Shown in pieces: positions 45,668-55,919 of a stretch of DNA of 64,000 nt (positions are counted from its first letter, which is position 1; every line of letters starts with the position of its first letter). Location of the stretch: the NCBI GenBank assembly GCA_020809705.1, contig CP085828.1:4340001-4404000 (forward strand), given 5' to 3'. The notes under the pieces are model-generated. The model saw nothing but the letters and a program-made list of their open reading frames with translations, had not been told where the DNA came from and made no database searches. This DNA comes from Calonectria ilicicola. Taxonomy: Eukaryota; Ascomycota; Sordariomycetes; Hypocreales; Nectriaceae. Both the position numbers and the translations under genes were made by a program.

Positions 45668-47028
45668 TCATGAATTAATATCCTTAATATGAAGAAATAA
45701 GAATGGTCTCAATCTGCGCCAAATGTCGCTGTGTTCTTCGTCAGAACTTGCCAAATATGATCCAATGACCATTCCCAACCCGAAGTCCCAGGCTACGAGA
45801 GATGATACGCAAGTGAAGTCGAGTGGCTTTATATTTGCATTGAAGAATCCAGCGACAGTAGCTTCGGGTTGGATGAGTTTCACATCCGTCACTTTTCCAT
45901 CCCAGAGTCCGTTCGTAATAGGAATCCGCACATTCAGCAATTGTGGGTAAAAATAATGGAAGGGCTTGAACTGAGGGAAATGGTTAATTAATATATAATT
46001 AAGATGATAGTGTGCCTTAAAATGTAACAAGGCGAGCCTATCCTCATCAGTGACAGTCCAGAAGACAGCATGTTTGTAACGGACCGTTGATACGACTCTT
46101 GGATTATTGGGCAGCTATTTTGTGCCTCGATACAATCTTGATCATATGCGCCGGCATCCTTAAAGAGTCCAAAAGCAATTTGCGCATTCGCGATGCACAA
46201 GGGGAAAGCATCAGCGCCACGATAAGTAGCAAGAATAAGCGCTATTAGGAACACTTGGAACGAGGGGAGAAACTCTGCCCGTGGTTGTCTTGGTGCTTGG
46301 GAAGCATCCCCGGCAACAAGAAACTAATGGATTCAATGAGCAATTATCGTTTATGGATCCAAAGCTACTTACAAATTCTTGGTAGAGCGCCTTTAGTAAA
46401 GCGTCATGGTAACGCCGAGCCTCGGCTTTCATTTCGGGCTTGTCCGACATATAAAGCCCAGCTGTTAGCACGGCTGCAACCAATGAAGGTGTTTGCTCTA
46501 ACTGCAAAAAGCTTTGTTTGTGTATGAGAGGCCAGTGAGGGTGGAAGGAATCGAAATACGACTTCTGCAGCTCAGACCTGTTTGGTGCTTCGAGAAGGCA
46601 CATCAAGGGGCATGACGACAGATCAAGCCTTGATAGACTTCTTTTAGCTGCCGATTGTGAATTGGCGTGGAAATAATTCGACTGATTCGTATTTTCAGAA
46701 CGTTGAAGAGGAGGTAATCCGGTTTTTGCGTTTCCAGTATGCACATCCTTGCAGCATGTTGTCCCGGGCGTGATGTCCTCCGTACTATGACTGATTGTTT
46801 GGTGGCGCTTGAGCAAATCCCTGAACGAAAACATTAATGAAACCAAAGAAACGGTAAGCTAGCATGCAGAGACTCGTACCTTCGATTAAATGTGGCTGGA
46901 CACTGCGGGCATGTGAATGGTCGCAGATTAGCATGGTCCCTTACATGACGCAAGAGGTGCTCTTTCTTCTTGTAGGACCGGGTGCAACCGGCATGATCAC
47001 AAAAGAAACGGGTTGGTTCCGCAGGCAT
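45668..47028 (-). CDS. C2H2 zinc-finger / fungal_trans transcription factor, 3' part unresolved or decaying
   Basis: Exon 1, 47028-46880, and exon 2, 46820-46373, join to give two classical C2H2 fingers near residues 10-65: FFCDHAGCTRSYKKKEHLLRH and FTCPQCPATFNRRDLLKRHQ. The second is completed across the 59-nt intron. The regulatory domain follows (FDSFHPHWPLIHKQSFLQL, SLVAAVLTAGLYMSDK). Exon 3 starts at 46323 after a GTAAGT intron (FLIALILATYRGADAF, AQIAFGLFKDAGAYDQ). Beyond codon 46130 the reading frame must shift to reach YKHAVFWTVTDEDRLALLHF. The only in-phase solution is a 38-nt intron (GTATCG to CCAAGAG), unusually short, so a frameshift is possible. The frame then ends at 45668 without the rest of a typical regulatory domain. 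Function unknown. Confidence 0.65.
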
Positions 47029-47123
47029 TATGAGACAAATATAATGGCTCGGCAACCTAACCTCAAGCGAACAATATCCGATGTGCTGCAGTATAGAATC
47101 TGCCGAATCGTACACTGCTGACA

Positions 47124-47237
47124 ATGTGGGATGTAAAATGTGGGATGAGTCCACTTCAGCAAGTCTTCAATATTTGTAATGTGGGATTTCTTGTGGGGAC
47201 ACGAGTCCGTGCGACAAAGCGATGTGGGATGTGGGAT
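47124..47237. promoter_or_regulatory. Five copies of ATGTGGGAT upstream of the C2H2 regulator
   Basis: Perfect 9-bp copies start at 47124, 47138, 47179, 47222 and 47229, all in the same orientation (ATCCCACAT relative to the regulator's sense strand); the last two overlap by two bases. They lie 96-209 bp before the regulator's ATG, where promoter operators sit. A further related GTGGGGAC is at 47193. Clustering suggests a binding site, possibly for autoregulation. Confidence 0.6.
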
Positions 47238-47692
47238 TTTGATGCGGGTCATCACTAATCTCAGTTAAGTAGATTTTAAGTTTCTGAAATCTGTTATGAG
47301 CCAAGACGATGGTAATAACGAATGTGTCAAAGATGCTGATCCGATTTGTGTTATCCCTACAACCATAGCTAAGGCAGATGAAGTCATATTCTGTTAAAAA
47401 GAATTTAGAATTAATAATTAAAGCTGTTTATATTGATATCTAGCGCCTGCTAGAAACAAATTCTCTTTAATCCAACACCAGGGTCTGCTATCCAAACCTC
47501 CGCAACAACATTAAATAAGGAATTTGCTTGATAAGCATATCATGCAAACACCCAAATGGATACTAAGATTTAACCTTTTAATGGAGTCAAGGTTATGGAA
47601 TTCGGCGATCATGCACGGCCGTCTATGTGCAGAAGCAGCTTCTTGAAATGACCCATTATTCATCAACACTAAAGACGGCATCGGCTCATCAG
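47238..47692. other. Divergent intergenic region
   Basis: Lies between the C2H2 regulator (minus) and the SnoaL-like gene (plus). AT-rich; no other repeat recognised. Confidence 0.4.
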
Positions 47693-47700
47693 TATATAAA
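47693..47700 (+). promoter_or_regulatory. TATA box of the SnoaL-like gene
   Basis: TATATAAA lies 113 bp upstream of the ATG at 47813, a canonical spacing for a regulated fungal promoter. Confidence 0.55.
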
Positions 47701-47812
47701 GGTAAAGGATCTACATGTCTCAAATATCGTCCAGAATCATTTCAATCATATCTCAACCTACTTCCAACTCTAACCCGTTTCTTGAAGTCATCTCTCTCTT
47801 CAATCCCACACC

Positions 47813-48259
47813 ATGTCGAACACATCTGACCACGAGCTTATCCGCAACGCCATTGCACGCTACTCCATCGGCATGGACAATAGAGACTGGAGTCTCTTTG
47901 CCAAATCTCTTACGCCTGATGCGCAGGTTCACTATAATGAGCCCATCGGGCTTCTCGTTGGTCCTTCTCAAGCTTCGGACAAGATCAAGACCATCATTGG
48001 ATCCCTATACACCCAGCATGCTCTCAGCACGCAGCTCATTGAGCTTACCGGCGAAAAGACAGCCAAGGCCATTACCTACTGCTTGGCATCTCATTATGGA
48101 GCTGGAGAAAATGACGGAAAGTCTGTGCTCGCATATGGCTCCTACACGGATATCTTAGTCAAGGGCACTTTTGATGGACAGGAGGAATGGCGCATCAGCG
48201 AACGAAAGATTGGACTTCAAGCACCAATGATCGGTGACGCAAGTCTGCTTACCATGTAA
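47813..48259 (+). CDS. SnoaL-like / NTF2-fold protein
   Basis: Small single-exon protein of 148 aa with the alpha+beta cone fold of SnoaL-like enzymes. The opening DHELIRNAIARYSIGMDNRD, followed by WSLFAKSLTPDAQVHY, is the standard SnoaL_4 pattern of two helices and the first strand. LIELTGEKTAKAITYCLASH and YGSYTDILVKGTFDGQEEWR form the sheet, and the end RISERKI is also typical. Family members are cyclases, dehydratases or isomerases in natural-product pathways, or uncharacterised. There is no signal peptide. It converges with an O-methyltransferase gene (260 bp between stops), so the two may serve one pathway; the core enzyme of such a pathway is not in the window. TATA box present. Confidence 0.82.
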   Translation: MSNTSDHELIRNAIARYSIGMDNRDWSLFAKSLTPDAQVHYNEPIGLLVGPSQASDKIKTIIGSLYTQHALSTQLIELTGEKTAKAITYCLASHYGAGENDGKSVLAYGSYTDILVKGTFDGQEEWRISERKIGLQAPMIGDASLLTM

Positions 48260-48518
48260 TCTATGACCTCACCCTCTACAGAGCTGAATCTGGGACCCGT
48301 GAGACGATTTACATTCCGCGGTCGGCACTACTTTTCTTACAACTACCAATGTTGTTGTCTAACGGTCTAGACTCCAGTAAATAGCACCAACATCGTATCA
48401 CACATATAGGTTTAAATTATTACTATTTAAACCAATTTTATCATAATTCTCTATCAGATCATCGTATAACGTGTCTACTAAAATAGAAATAAAGCACAGC
48501 AGCAGTTTGAATCCGATT

Positions 48519-49978
48519 CTACAACTTGCTACCGTGTCCAGTCCACTCTGCCTCAACAAACCACATGCGGGACTTTTCCGGCTTCCAAACATCAATTACC
48601 CTGTATCTCTCATCAGCTCGCTTAAACAGCTGTCTCCAATCATCTGGCTCTCTCTCGAGCGCGTTAACCGTGACTTGCATAAACATGTCGAGCGTTCTCA
48701 TCGACTTTTCTTCAATATAGCCAGCAGTGCCGGGCTCTGGAAGACCGCCGTCGTTTAGTATAATCTTGGCTCCGGGCCGCAAGGCTGGGGTCAATGCCTG
48801 AAGAATCTGCACAGAATACTTGTCCGAGAAGCCGTGGAATATCATGCGGAATAAGTAAGCTTCCGCAACCACTGTTTGCGGTGTAAAGAAATCATGTGTT
48901 GTAAGTATAACCCGAGATTTAAGGGCCTCTGGAACCTTTCCAATTGTTTCGGGTGTACGCATCCCAGCTGTATCTTGAACAATAAAGTTCAACTTGGGAA
49001 ACGCATTTGCAAGTTCAATTGAGACATGACCTCGACCCCCGCCCATCTATAAGAAAAAGAGTTAATGAATTGATCCACGTACTTGGTGTTCTAGTTTCGT
49101 GGCCAACTTACATCCACAACCGTGGCGCCTTCAGGTAAACGATCCCATGCGTAGCCTTCGATTACTCTTTGCATAGAGTACCCCTCACCCTCTCCGTGCG
49201 CATGCATGGCTAAATTGTATCTGTTTGCAAGGGCCTTGTCTTTCTGAACGAAATCAAACCATGGTAGGCCTTGATTGTAAGAAATGTTGACACTTGTTTC
49301 GTCTGGTTCCTCACTACCCGGCCATTTCTTTAGCGCGTTAACGACATTGGCGACAGGTAATCCCAAGTCACTGCACATGAAACCAACCCAATTGGTCATA
49401 GGCACATCCTCCAAAAGTAGTCGTGACGAACGTGTGTGTGAAACAAACCCTTTCTTGGGCTCAAAGAAAATGCGATTGGTCATAGCATGACGCAAAATAC
49501 GACGGAGGTTCAGAACTGAGATTTTGAGTCCATTGTTGAGTTTTACAACTTTAGCTGTCAAATCCTCATAAGAGATCATTCCATCCAAAGGAACGGCCTG
49601 GGGAACTTTGAACTCCCAAATTGCTTGTAGTGATAAGTTATTGACACCCTAAGCCTAGTTAACAAAACCGACATGGCAATTGTTCAGCGATAAAACCAGA
49701 CGGGGCCTGGTTCCCGTACTTACATCCCACGCAAGATATCTCACACTTTCCCTGGGGCCGAGAGAGATATCATGGAGCTCTTTAGTGAGGGATATGAGGT
49801 CCAATCGAGCCTTATACACCTCCTCTTCGTGATGAGGTATGGGAAACGCCGCTAGTCCGCTGACATCAAACGATGCTGCATCAAGGCTATTGGCGGTGAG
49901 AAAGTCGGTGATTACTCGAGTCTTTTGTGAAATCTCTTGAGCAAGGGTCGACATGCGCTCAACAGATTTAGATGCCAT
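48519..49978 (-). CDS. SAM-dependent O-methyltransferase (COMT / OmtA-like class)
   Basis: Transfers methyl from S-adenosylmethionine to a hydroxyl of a small molecule. Three exons, 49978-49724, 49648-49112 and 49046-48519, are joined in phase 0, giving 439 aa. The N-terminal dimerisation region includes AIWEFKVPQAVPLDGMISYE and ISVLNLRRILRHAMTNRIF. The SAM-binding motif is restored at the second junction: GATVVD joined to MGGGRGHVSIELA. Later motifs are FIVQDTAG, DFFTPQTVVAEAYLFRMIFH, and LRPGAKIILNDGGLPEPG. The catalytic His candidate is the H of FRMIFHGFSD. The C-terminus (RMWFVEAEW) is complete. The class includes fungal polyketide methyltransferases such as the sterigmatocystin type. It converges on the SnoaL-like gene. 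The substrate is unknown. Confidence 0.9.
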
Positions 49979-50868
49979 TATTTCTGGTGTAGCGGTTGTT
50001 GACTCGTGGATTACTCTTCGGGTTCAGGCATAGAGTGTAGGATGGGCTAGAAATCTCATCAACAGAGAGCTTCTTATTAATTCACCACTCAGTCCTCACG
50101 CTGCATCGCCGAGGGAAAACCCATTTATTTAACCACGTCGGCAAACTCGGCTGAATCACCATGTAGAGTTGAACAAGCTGGTACATCGCAGTACCTAGGA
50201 GTGGCTTACCGGGAATAATGCACTAGGGTAACTGGCTGATCAGGCTGTCTTGGCGGTTCCAAATCAGGATTCATGTAGCGCTTATCCCCTCGCGCGTGCA
50301 GGTGGCGTTACGAGTGACCAGTATCAGTCGACACAGCAAATTCGATGATGAGAAGAGTATCTTAAAAAAAGACAAAGGTATTCGTGTATTCTCTTTCCCG
50401 AGAGACGCAAGCCTGTCATCGGGAATATGGATGTTTCATGATGTTAATCGCCGACTTTGTCTATAGTTTGAGAAGATGCACGTCGTTTTTCTTGTCAAGA
50501 CACATCGGCATAGGACATCGGTAAAAGCCCCTCTCAAGGAGCCGCTTAGCACTGTGGATCTGATCCACATTTTAGCAGATTGGCATGCATATATTTTCAC
50601 CACGTGTTCGCCAAGTTCACGCCAATTTCCATTCCAGCGGCGGATCAAGCATCATCTTGCTACAGCTTGTCCTTGGATATGATGTGATTGATCTGACAAA
50701 CGCTAGAGAAAATCGAAATATCTCAAAACAGAAAATGATTCGTCACATCGCGACACTACGCTAGACATGTGGCCTAGCCAAACAAGATCGTTATTCCAGG
50801 TTGCCACCAGCTCCCGTTACTCCACTCGACAGTCAGCCTCTCAAGCCTCTTTATGTTTTGGACTAGCC
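49979..50868. other. Intergenic region
   Basis: Promoter of the O-methyltransferase and 3' flank of the Atg22-like gene. No gene or repeat recognised. Confidence 0.4.
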
Positions 50869-52638
50869 CTAGGCAGAATCAGTCAGAGTAGAGTCTACCT
50901 TGAGCCATTGCTCGGACTGCTTTTGCGCCTTTTTGACATCAACCATCGCGATCAAAACCAAGCCAACGACGCTCAGCCCTAATGCAAAAGGGAATCCGTT
51001 CCAGGTGTTTCCGGTACGATCGATAATAACACCTGAAATGATTGGTCCCACCCAGGCTGTAGCCTTACCAAAAAGTGCCCACAGAGCAAAAAAGGTGACT
51101 TCACGTCGCTTAGGGACGATATCAGAGAGCATAGATGCGGAATAGGCGTAGAACGGGGCCACAAAGGCACAATTAAACACACTATATGCCCAGAACTCCC
51201 AGATATTATGCATTCCAAATTTGGTTGTTCCGATTCCAATAGTGCCTGCTCGTTTCATCGCGATCAGTATAATTCATATTATGATTCCACGTTGCTTAAG
51301 ATCCAATGGTAAAACAATTTGTATAACGTACCCCAAATAGGAATGAGGAGATTGAAACTGGCCACTACTAGTAGCATGGGCTTTGTTCGGGAGCGCCAGT
51401 ATCTTTGCACGATCCAGAATAAGAAAATCCCAACAAAGTTGGCAATGCCTTGAACAATACTGAGTTCAGTCGATATGATAGTATTGTAGCTGACAACACT
51501 GTTTTGGCATATACTCGCAACCTGAATAGCTGTGGCATGACCATCAGATAAAAAGAAGTATCCGACAAGGTAAAGCCACGTCTGCCCTAGGCGACTTGAA
51601 TGACGAATAAGTTGCCAGTACGCTTTTGCCCCAACTGAAAAATAGGTTTCGCCTGCTGGGAGCGGCTGGGAGCGCTTCTTTTCCAGAAAGAACCAAGGAC
51701 TGCCAAACAAGATCCAAAAACCAGTCGCAATGCCAACGATGATGACAGCCGCTCGAGTGTTGGCAGCTGTTGATGAGTTGGCATTCAACGCAAAGGCTGC
51801 GCCTAGTGCAATGATTAACACTATCGTGTATCCAATGCTCATAGCCCCAAAGGCGATGTTGCTCAGTTTATTGCGTTGAAGAGTTAGTCTTGTCTCGTAT
51901 TCCTCTTCGCTAATCTGTTGAGCAGCAAACGCTCGATGGGCTTCTATGGCAGCTGGTGTATTTCGAGACAAGAGCGGCAGGGACGGCTGCCAGAAGGCTT
52001 GGCAAAGGTTGTATGACACAGCTACCGAAGAACCCGGAGGTTAGCAACCAACCAAGGCACTTCATGTTTGCATCCCGGTAGCTAATTCAGCCGAAATAGA
52101 ATAATATGAGAGAAATAGGCGCACTCACACGAGACTATATATATCGCTATTGCGCTCTTGTATTGATCGCCATTCTTGAGGCCAAGGAATGCGAATTGAG
52201 TGGCCCAGCAGATGAGGGTACAGATAAGTAAGATCAATTTCTTCCAACGGCCGTAATCACCCATTGGGCCTAAGCTTAACAGTAATATTCCATTGAAAGC
52301 AAAGATCAACCCGTTGCAAATGAGAACAACGGTATTGATATTGACATTTCCAACGCCGAATTCAACTAGACAAGGCGCCGACTCGTCGCTACAATCTTTG
52401 GATGGATCATTGCCATTAAATCCGGCTTGGTTGAGCACAGATTGGAAAACTATCGTGCATCAGCATACATTTTATGAATTGATTTGTTACCTTCGTTTCT
52501 GAAACCATATCACTTACTTAGAGGGGCATAACTCAGAGTTCCAGCGCTGTTGTTGGCAAAATAAAATCCCCACCAAGACCAAAGCTCCCACTTGCCTGTG
52601 GGAGGTTCACCATCATTTTGAGCGCCGTCTTTTACCAT
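50869..52638 (-). CDS. Atg22-like vacuolar MFS transporter
   Basis: Predicted 12-TM vacuolar membrane protein that in yeast exports amino acids released by proteolysis after autophagy. Four exons: 52638-52518, 52449-52129, 52021-51332 and 51245-50869, giving 502 aa, all phases consistent. ATG 52638 is the first Met in a frame that otherwise starts at TTG. Family features: WELWSWWGFYFANNSAGTLS near the N-terminus, a cysteine-bearing lumenal loop (DPSKDC, APCLVEFG), LLLSLGPMGDYGRWKK, KLSNIAFGAMSIGYTIVLII, LSDGHATAIQVASICQN, and FGKATAWVGPIISGVIIDRT in the last third. It is shorter than some Atg22 proteins, and divergent paralogues are frequent in filamentous fungi. It is divergently transcribed from an M20 carboxypeptidase gene 603 bp away, which supports a role in peptide or amino-acid use. 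Confidence 0.85.
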
Positions 52639-53241
52639 GTTGACCGCAAGTGATTCTGGAGTTTGTGTTAAATACGCCTCATTCGATGACACGACTACAG
52701 GAACACAAGTCAACTCTCACAATATGGACCATCTGTTTTGATAAGACGGTCACAAAATCATCAAGTGGTGAATTCCTACGGTTTCGCGATAAGAAAAAGC
52801 AATTGCGCCATTGGATATTTCGCAGTGTTACCCTTCAGCTTGGAAGCGTTCACGGTCGTAGTTGAGCGGGGCTGTGGATCTGATATTCCGTGTTGGGAAC
52901 TGAAGCACCTATCTTTGATCGGCCAACCTACCGGGAATGGACATTCCCGGTGATCTATCGCGGTTATACCCTGCTATGACGTTCTGTAGACGTGTGGGCC
53001 AGCGTATGGTGCCATTGCTGCCTTCGAGTCTGAATCCAGGTTGCCCCTCACTTATCATGCTTGTTTGGGATCAGTCCAATGACGCTCTCAACCCGGGAGT
53101 GTCGGGCCGTGTCCGAAGCGGGGCATTTATCAGCGTGAATGAGTCCATTGATTTGAATGCCTCAATCAATTTCTCTTTTGCTCTATTTTCTTCGCTTCGC
53201 ATTGCATTCTTACCACGGGATAAACCCATAAAACTTCCATC
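52639..53241. promoter_or_regulatory. Divergent promoter shared by the Atg22-like and M20 peptidase genes
   Basis: The 603 bp between the two ATGs contain no other gene. It offers a natural shared control region. Both flanks near the starts are C/T-rich (CATTGCATTCTTACC on the right). I see an inverted pair around ACCGGGAATGG/CATTCCCGGT (52929-52953), a possible operator. Confidence 0.5.
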
Positions 53242-55183
53242 ATGACTTCCAAGTCGCTTGGCAACGGGTTTCCCGGCCTGGGTTCACCACGGCCACGACC
53301 GCAATGGCGGTGGCTCCATGCCTTGGCCGCAACCATCATTATCATTACAATTGGCCTACTAGGTCGTGCACACTACTTTCCGTTTGCATCCATGCCCTTC
53401 CGCGATAATTATTGTCAGCAAGATAAGCATATTGATCCACAGGATATTCCTCGCTGCCCAGCCCAGGTTCAAGCCACACCAGTAGCCAGACCAGATATCA
53501 CAGAGAAAAATGTGAATGGACTCTTCAAGTCGGATAGTTTCCGCAAACTCAGTGTAGACCGGCTGGCCGGTGCGGTTCAAATCCCAACCGAAACATTCGA
53601 GAATTCAGGCCCACTTGGTAACGATTCACATTGGGATAACTTCTATAAACTGGAGAAGTATTTTCGAAAGACATTTCCCAAGCTGTATGCACCTTGAAAA
53701 TCTCCAATGAGGATTTTAACTAAACGCGTCCTCTGGAATAGGCACGAGAAGCTCGATCTTGAAATTGTCAATGAACATGGTCTCTTGTACACTTGGAAAG
53801 GCAGCAACACGACGCTTAAGCCCATATTGCTTATGGGCCATCAAGATGTGAGATCACCACCATTATTTACCCCGAATTGGATCTCGCTGACATTCAAAGA
53901 CCGTACCAGTGGCTGAGGACACACTATCGGAATGGACATACCCGCCATTTTCAGGCTATTTTGATGGAACCTACATCAATGGCCGAGGTAGCCATGACTG
54001 CAAGAATAATGTCGTAGGCATTCTCTCTAGCATCACCGCGCTTCTCGAACAAGGCTTTGTTCCGCACCGTACTGTGGTTGTAGCATTTGGATTTGACGAA
54101 GAGGGTGGTGGCAACTATCAGTATGGAGCCGGCAGATTGGCTAAGAGGATAACTGAGTTATGGGGTCCCAACTCATTTTCCATCATCTTGGATGAAGGGG
54201 CCATCGGCATCGTGAAGCGTTTTGGTCGCACCTTTGCGATCCCACAAGTTGGTGAGAAGGGTGCCTTTGACCTTGAACTTACCGTCCATATCCCCGGGGG
54301 TCACAGCAGCATTCCTCCGAGCCACACATCAATCGGAATACTAGCCGAAGCCGTGACATCGTTGGAAGGGGCTGCCAGTTCCAACTTCCCGCTTGAATTG
54401 GCTCCACAAAACCCATTCTCTACGTTTCTAAAGTGCGCAGCGGAGGATCCTCTAACAAACATTTCTGATGAATTGCGGCACGCTATCACTGACCCCAAGG
54501 GTGCTGCTCGTGTTGTTGAATTGCTTGCTGATGACCCAGACTCAGCCAGCATTTTGCACACCACACAAGCGGTAACTATCTTTAAAGCTGGCAATAAGGC
54601 CAATGCATTGCCTGCTTTTGCGACCGCCACCATTAACTATCGAGTCTCTAGTTTAGAAAACCCTGCGATAGTGCAAGACAAGCTCATTCGAACCTTAAAG
54701 CCAGTAGCAAAGAAGTTTGGTCTCAAGTTCACGGCCGGGTTGAACGAGGGTTCTCGCGAAGTCCCCGAGTTTACTTTTGACGTATCTTGGCGAGAGGGAC
54801 TAGATCCTTCTCCGCTATCGTCACAGGATTCGCCAAGTTGGTCCTACTTTTCAGGTGTCATCAAGCACGTGTTTGATGAACCTGGCGCCGGTGCCGATGT
54901 GATTGTAGCGCCAATGCTTGCAGGAGGGAATACAGATACCAGATTTTTCTGGCATCTCAGCTCGCAGATCTATAGATTTGGGCCACTCAGGCAATGGCAC
55001 GACAAAGGCTGGGGCGGCATCCATGATGTAAACGAGCGGGTACGTTTATTTGCGTCATTTTGTTATGGCAAGGTACTGGACTAATCCATGATGCAGATTG
55101 CATTGGATGCCCATCTGGAGGCTATCCTGTTCTATCACGAATTTATCCGCGTGTTTGATGAGGCTAAATTGGATGAGTTTTAA
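53242..55183 (+). CDS. M20 zinc carboxypeptidase, CPS1-like, vacuolar
   Basis: Exopeptidase releasing C-terminal residues from short peptides (Gly-Xaa carboxypeptidase S type). Four exons: 53242-53684, 53742-53847, 53900-55039 and 55097-55183, giving 591 aa. The start MTSKSLGNGF is followed by one TM (AATIIIITIGLLG), making it a type II membrane precursor like yeast Cps1. Zinc and catalytic motifs are present: GHQDTVPV completed across the second intron, INGRGSHDCKNN (the metal Asp kept, the next Asp replaced by Cys), AFGFDEEGGG, and LDEGAIG. The dimerisation/lid sequence is GEKGAFDLELTVHIPGGHSS. The C-terminal FFWHLSSQIYRFGP and the last exon (IALDAHLEAILFYHEFI) complete the family length. 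The divergent Atg22-like neighbour would export the amino acids produced. Confidence 0.92.
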
Positions 55184-55919
55184 CGGGGTTAAACCATCTC
55201 AAGGGTGGTGTCTTGCCTATCATGAGCATCGTATCATGATATTTCGAAACCTCTTTGTGATGGAGTTACATTCTCACGCGCAGAATAATGCGACACCATT
55301 GGTGTGAGGTTGGATAGTATTCCGATTTTTCTCAACGGATCGGCGGGCTCTCTGGCAACCACATCACGTGGAGATAGATAGATGAAAAGCATGATTTTGA
55401 TGAGCAAAAGCCAAGTTTCAGGTTAAATATACTCAGCGGGTCAGGTTGGAGCTAGATTGCATGCGATCAAATCAAGGTACTAAAAGAAACGAAAAAGAAA
55501 ATAAGAGACTACTATTAATCAAGTCTACTTGTTAAGCTTAAAGTTTTGTCTGTCTCATTGCATCTCACTCTTAAATCAAGTCCAATTGCTCTCCCTATGA
55601 TTCAATTGCTTAGCGTCTAAGTGTGAGAGCTCGTTACGCTTTGACTCGCAGGAACCCGCGGAGATTAAATTACTGCTCCTAGTCTACTCCACACGTCAAC
55701 GCGCCTCGTACACTATCATTGGCTCAAGGGTCAGGGCGTTTCGTGTCTCATTCCTCGAGAGGCCGCGTAATCTCCACCCATCTCCGCTTAATTTTCCAAT
55801 CCATTGCTCGAAAATCTGCCGACGGTGCTTTGAATTGAATTGCATATCATTCAATACTAACTTACTCGGCTTCTCGGGTCCTCAGCATGATGTGAGTATT
55901 CCGCCCCAGCTCCAATCCC
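55184..55919. other. Intergenic region
   Basis: 3' flank of the peptidase gene and promoter of the next regulator. No gene seen. Confidence 0.4.
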
